Assembly: GCF_020682705.1 (NCBI RefSeq)
Contig: NZ_JAGTTN010000001.1
Coordinates: 248,001 to 312,000, forward strand
Reading direction: 5' to 3'
DNA from: Microbacterium allomyrinae
GTDB taxonomy: Bacteria > Actinomycetota > Actinomycetes > Actinomycetales > Microbacteriaceae
DNA: 64,000 bases
Shown: positions 63,895-64,000 of the stretch, piece by piece
How the letters are laid out: every line of letters starts with the position of its first letter
Numbering within the stretch: the stretch's first letter is position 1
Translations under genes and position numbers: made by a program
The notes under the pieces: model-generated
What the model saw: the letters and a program-made list of their open reading frames with translations, nothing else
The model's database searches: none
Told to the model about the DNA's origin: nothing

Positions 63895-64000
63895 CTGCTC
63901 ACGCCCTGCTCACGCCCTGCTCGCACCCCGCTCGCACCCCGCTCGCCCTGCCCGCACCCCGCTAGCACCCCGCTAGCACCCCGCTCGCCCTGCTCGCCCC
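63895..64000. repeat. Short tandem repeat running off the window end
   Basis: Units of about 10-11 bp (GCTCACGCCCT, GCTCGCACCCC, GCTAGCACCCC) repeat roughly ten times after the acyl-CoA ligase gene. No gene is seen here. Confidence 0.8.

Overview
The window is high-GC DNA with strong third-position G/C, GTG starts, four-base ATGA/GTGA gene overlaps and many apparently leaderless genes. Together with a class Ib nrdHIEF operon, a CitA/CitB-type two-component system, LigB-type ATP-dependent ligase, EF-G2 and a hut cluster, this points to an actinobacterium, most likely Microbacteriaceae (Microbacterium-like). The genus is inferred from gene content, not from a marker gene.

Layout. 1-8.7 kb: the 3' end of a LOTUS/OST-HTH protein, a ROK regulator and two consecutive CUT2-type sugar ABC transporters (lipoprotein, single-domain ATPase, permease, twice), closed by a perfect hairpin. 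8.7-15.2 kb: class III sirtuin, CitMHS citrate transporter divergent from its probable sensor kinase/response regulator pair, and an ATP-dependent DNA ligase. 15.2-23.6 kb: a minus-strand block with a TIGR01777 oxidoreductase, DoxX protein, LLM flavin oxidoreductase, a complete peptide-type ABC transporter and a DUF1684 protein. 23.9-34.4 kb: ClpC-like unfoldase under a HAIR-like operator, DUF3817, RlmG-like methyltransferase, second DoxX, EF-G2, a collagen-repeat membrane protein, an acyltransferase and small ORFs.

34.4-39.75 kb is the most unusual part. A 12-bp direct repeat that overlaps the last codons of nrdF brackets about 5.3 kb. Inside are a truncated integrase, an IS256-type transposase remnant and two 5'-truncated RHS C-terminal modules. 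Each module is followed by a small membrane-associated gene that overlaps its stop by exactly 20 nt. I read this as a decayed integrative element, targeted to the nrdF 3' end, carrying an island of orphan RHS toxin/immunity cassettes. One RHS tip has an HExxH metallopeptidase motif.

39.7-50.4 kb: nrdHIEF, an MFS transporter, a small Microbacteriaceae-type conserved protein, an alpha/beta hydrolase, DUF389, acyl-CoA dehydrogenase and DUF445. 50.5-59 kb: gamma-glutamylcyclotransferase-like protein, hutG, SixA-type phosphatase, hutI, hutU, hutH and a divergent IclR regulator, making up histidine degradation to glutamate. 59.2-64 kb: YbaK-type deacylase, a methyltransferase, a branched-chain amino acid dehydrogenase and an acyl-CoA ligase.

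Two window-wide patterns stand out. At least fifteen starts are preceded by a -10 hexamer exactly six (once seven) bases upstream, which means leaderless transcripts. Short tandem repeats recur in intergenic DNA and have apparently expanded into hutU, hutH and the amino acid dehydrogenase gene. No tRNA, rRNA or CRISPR array was seen.
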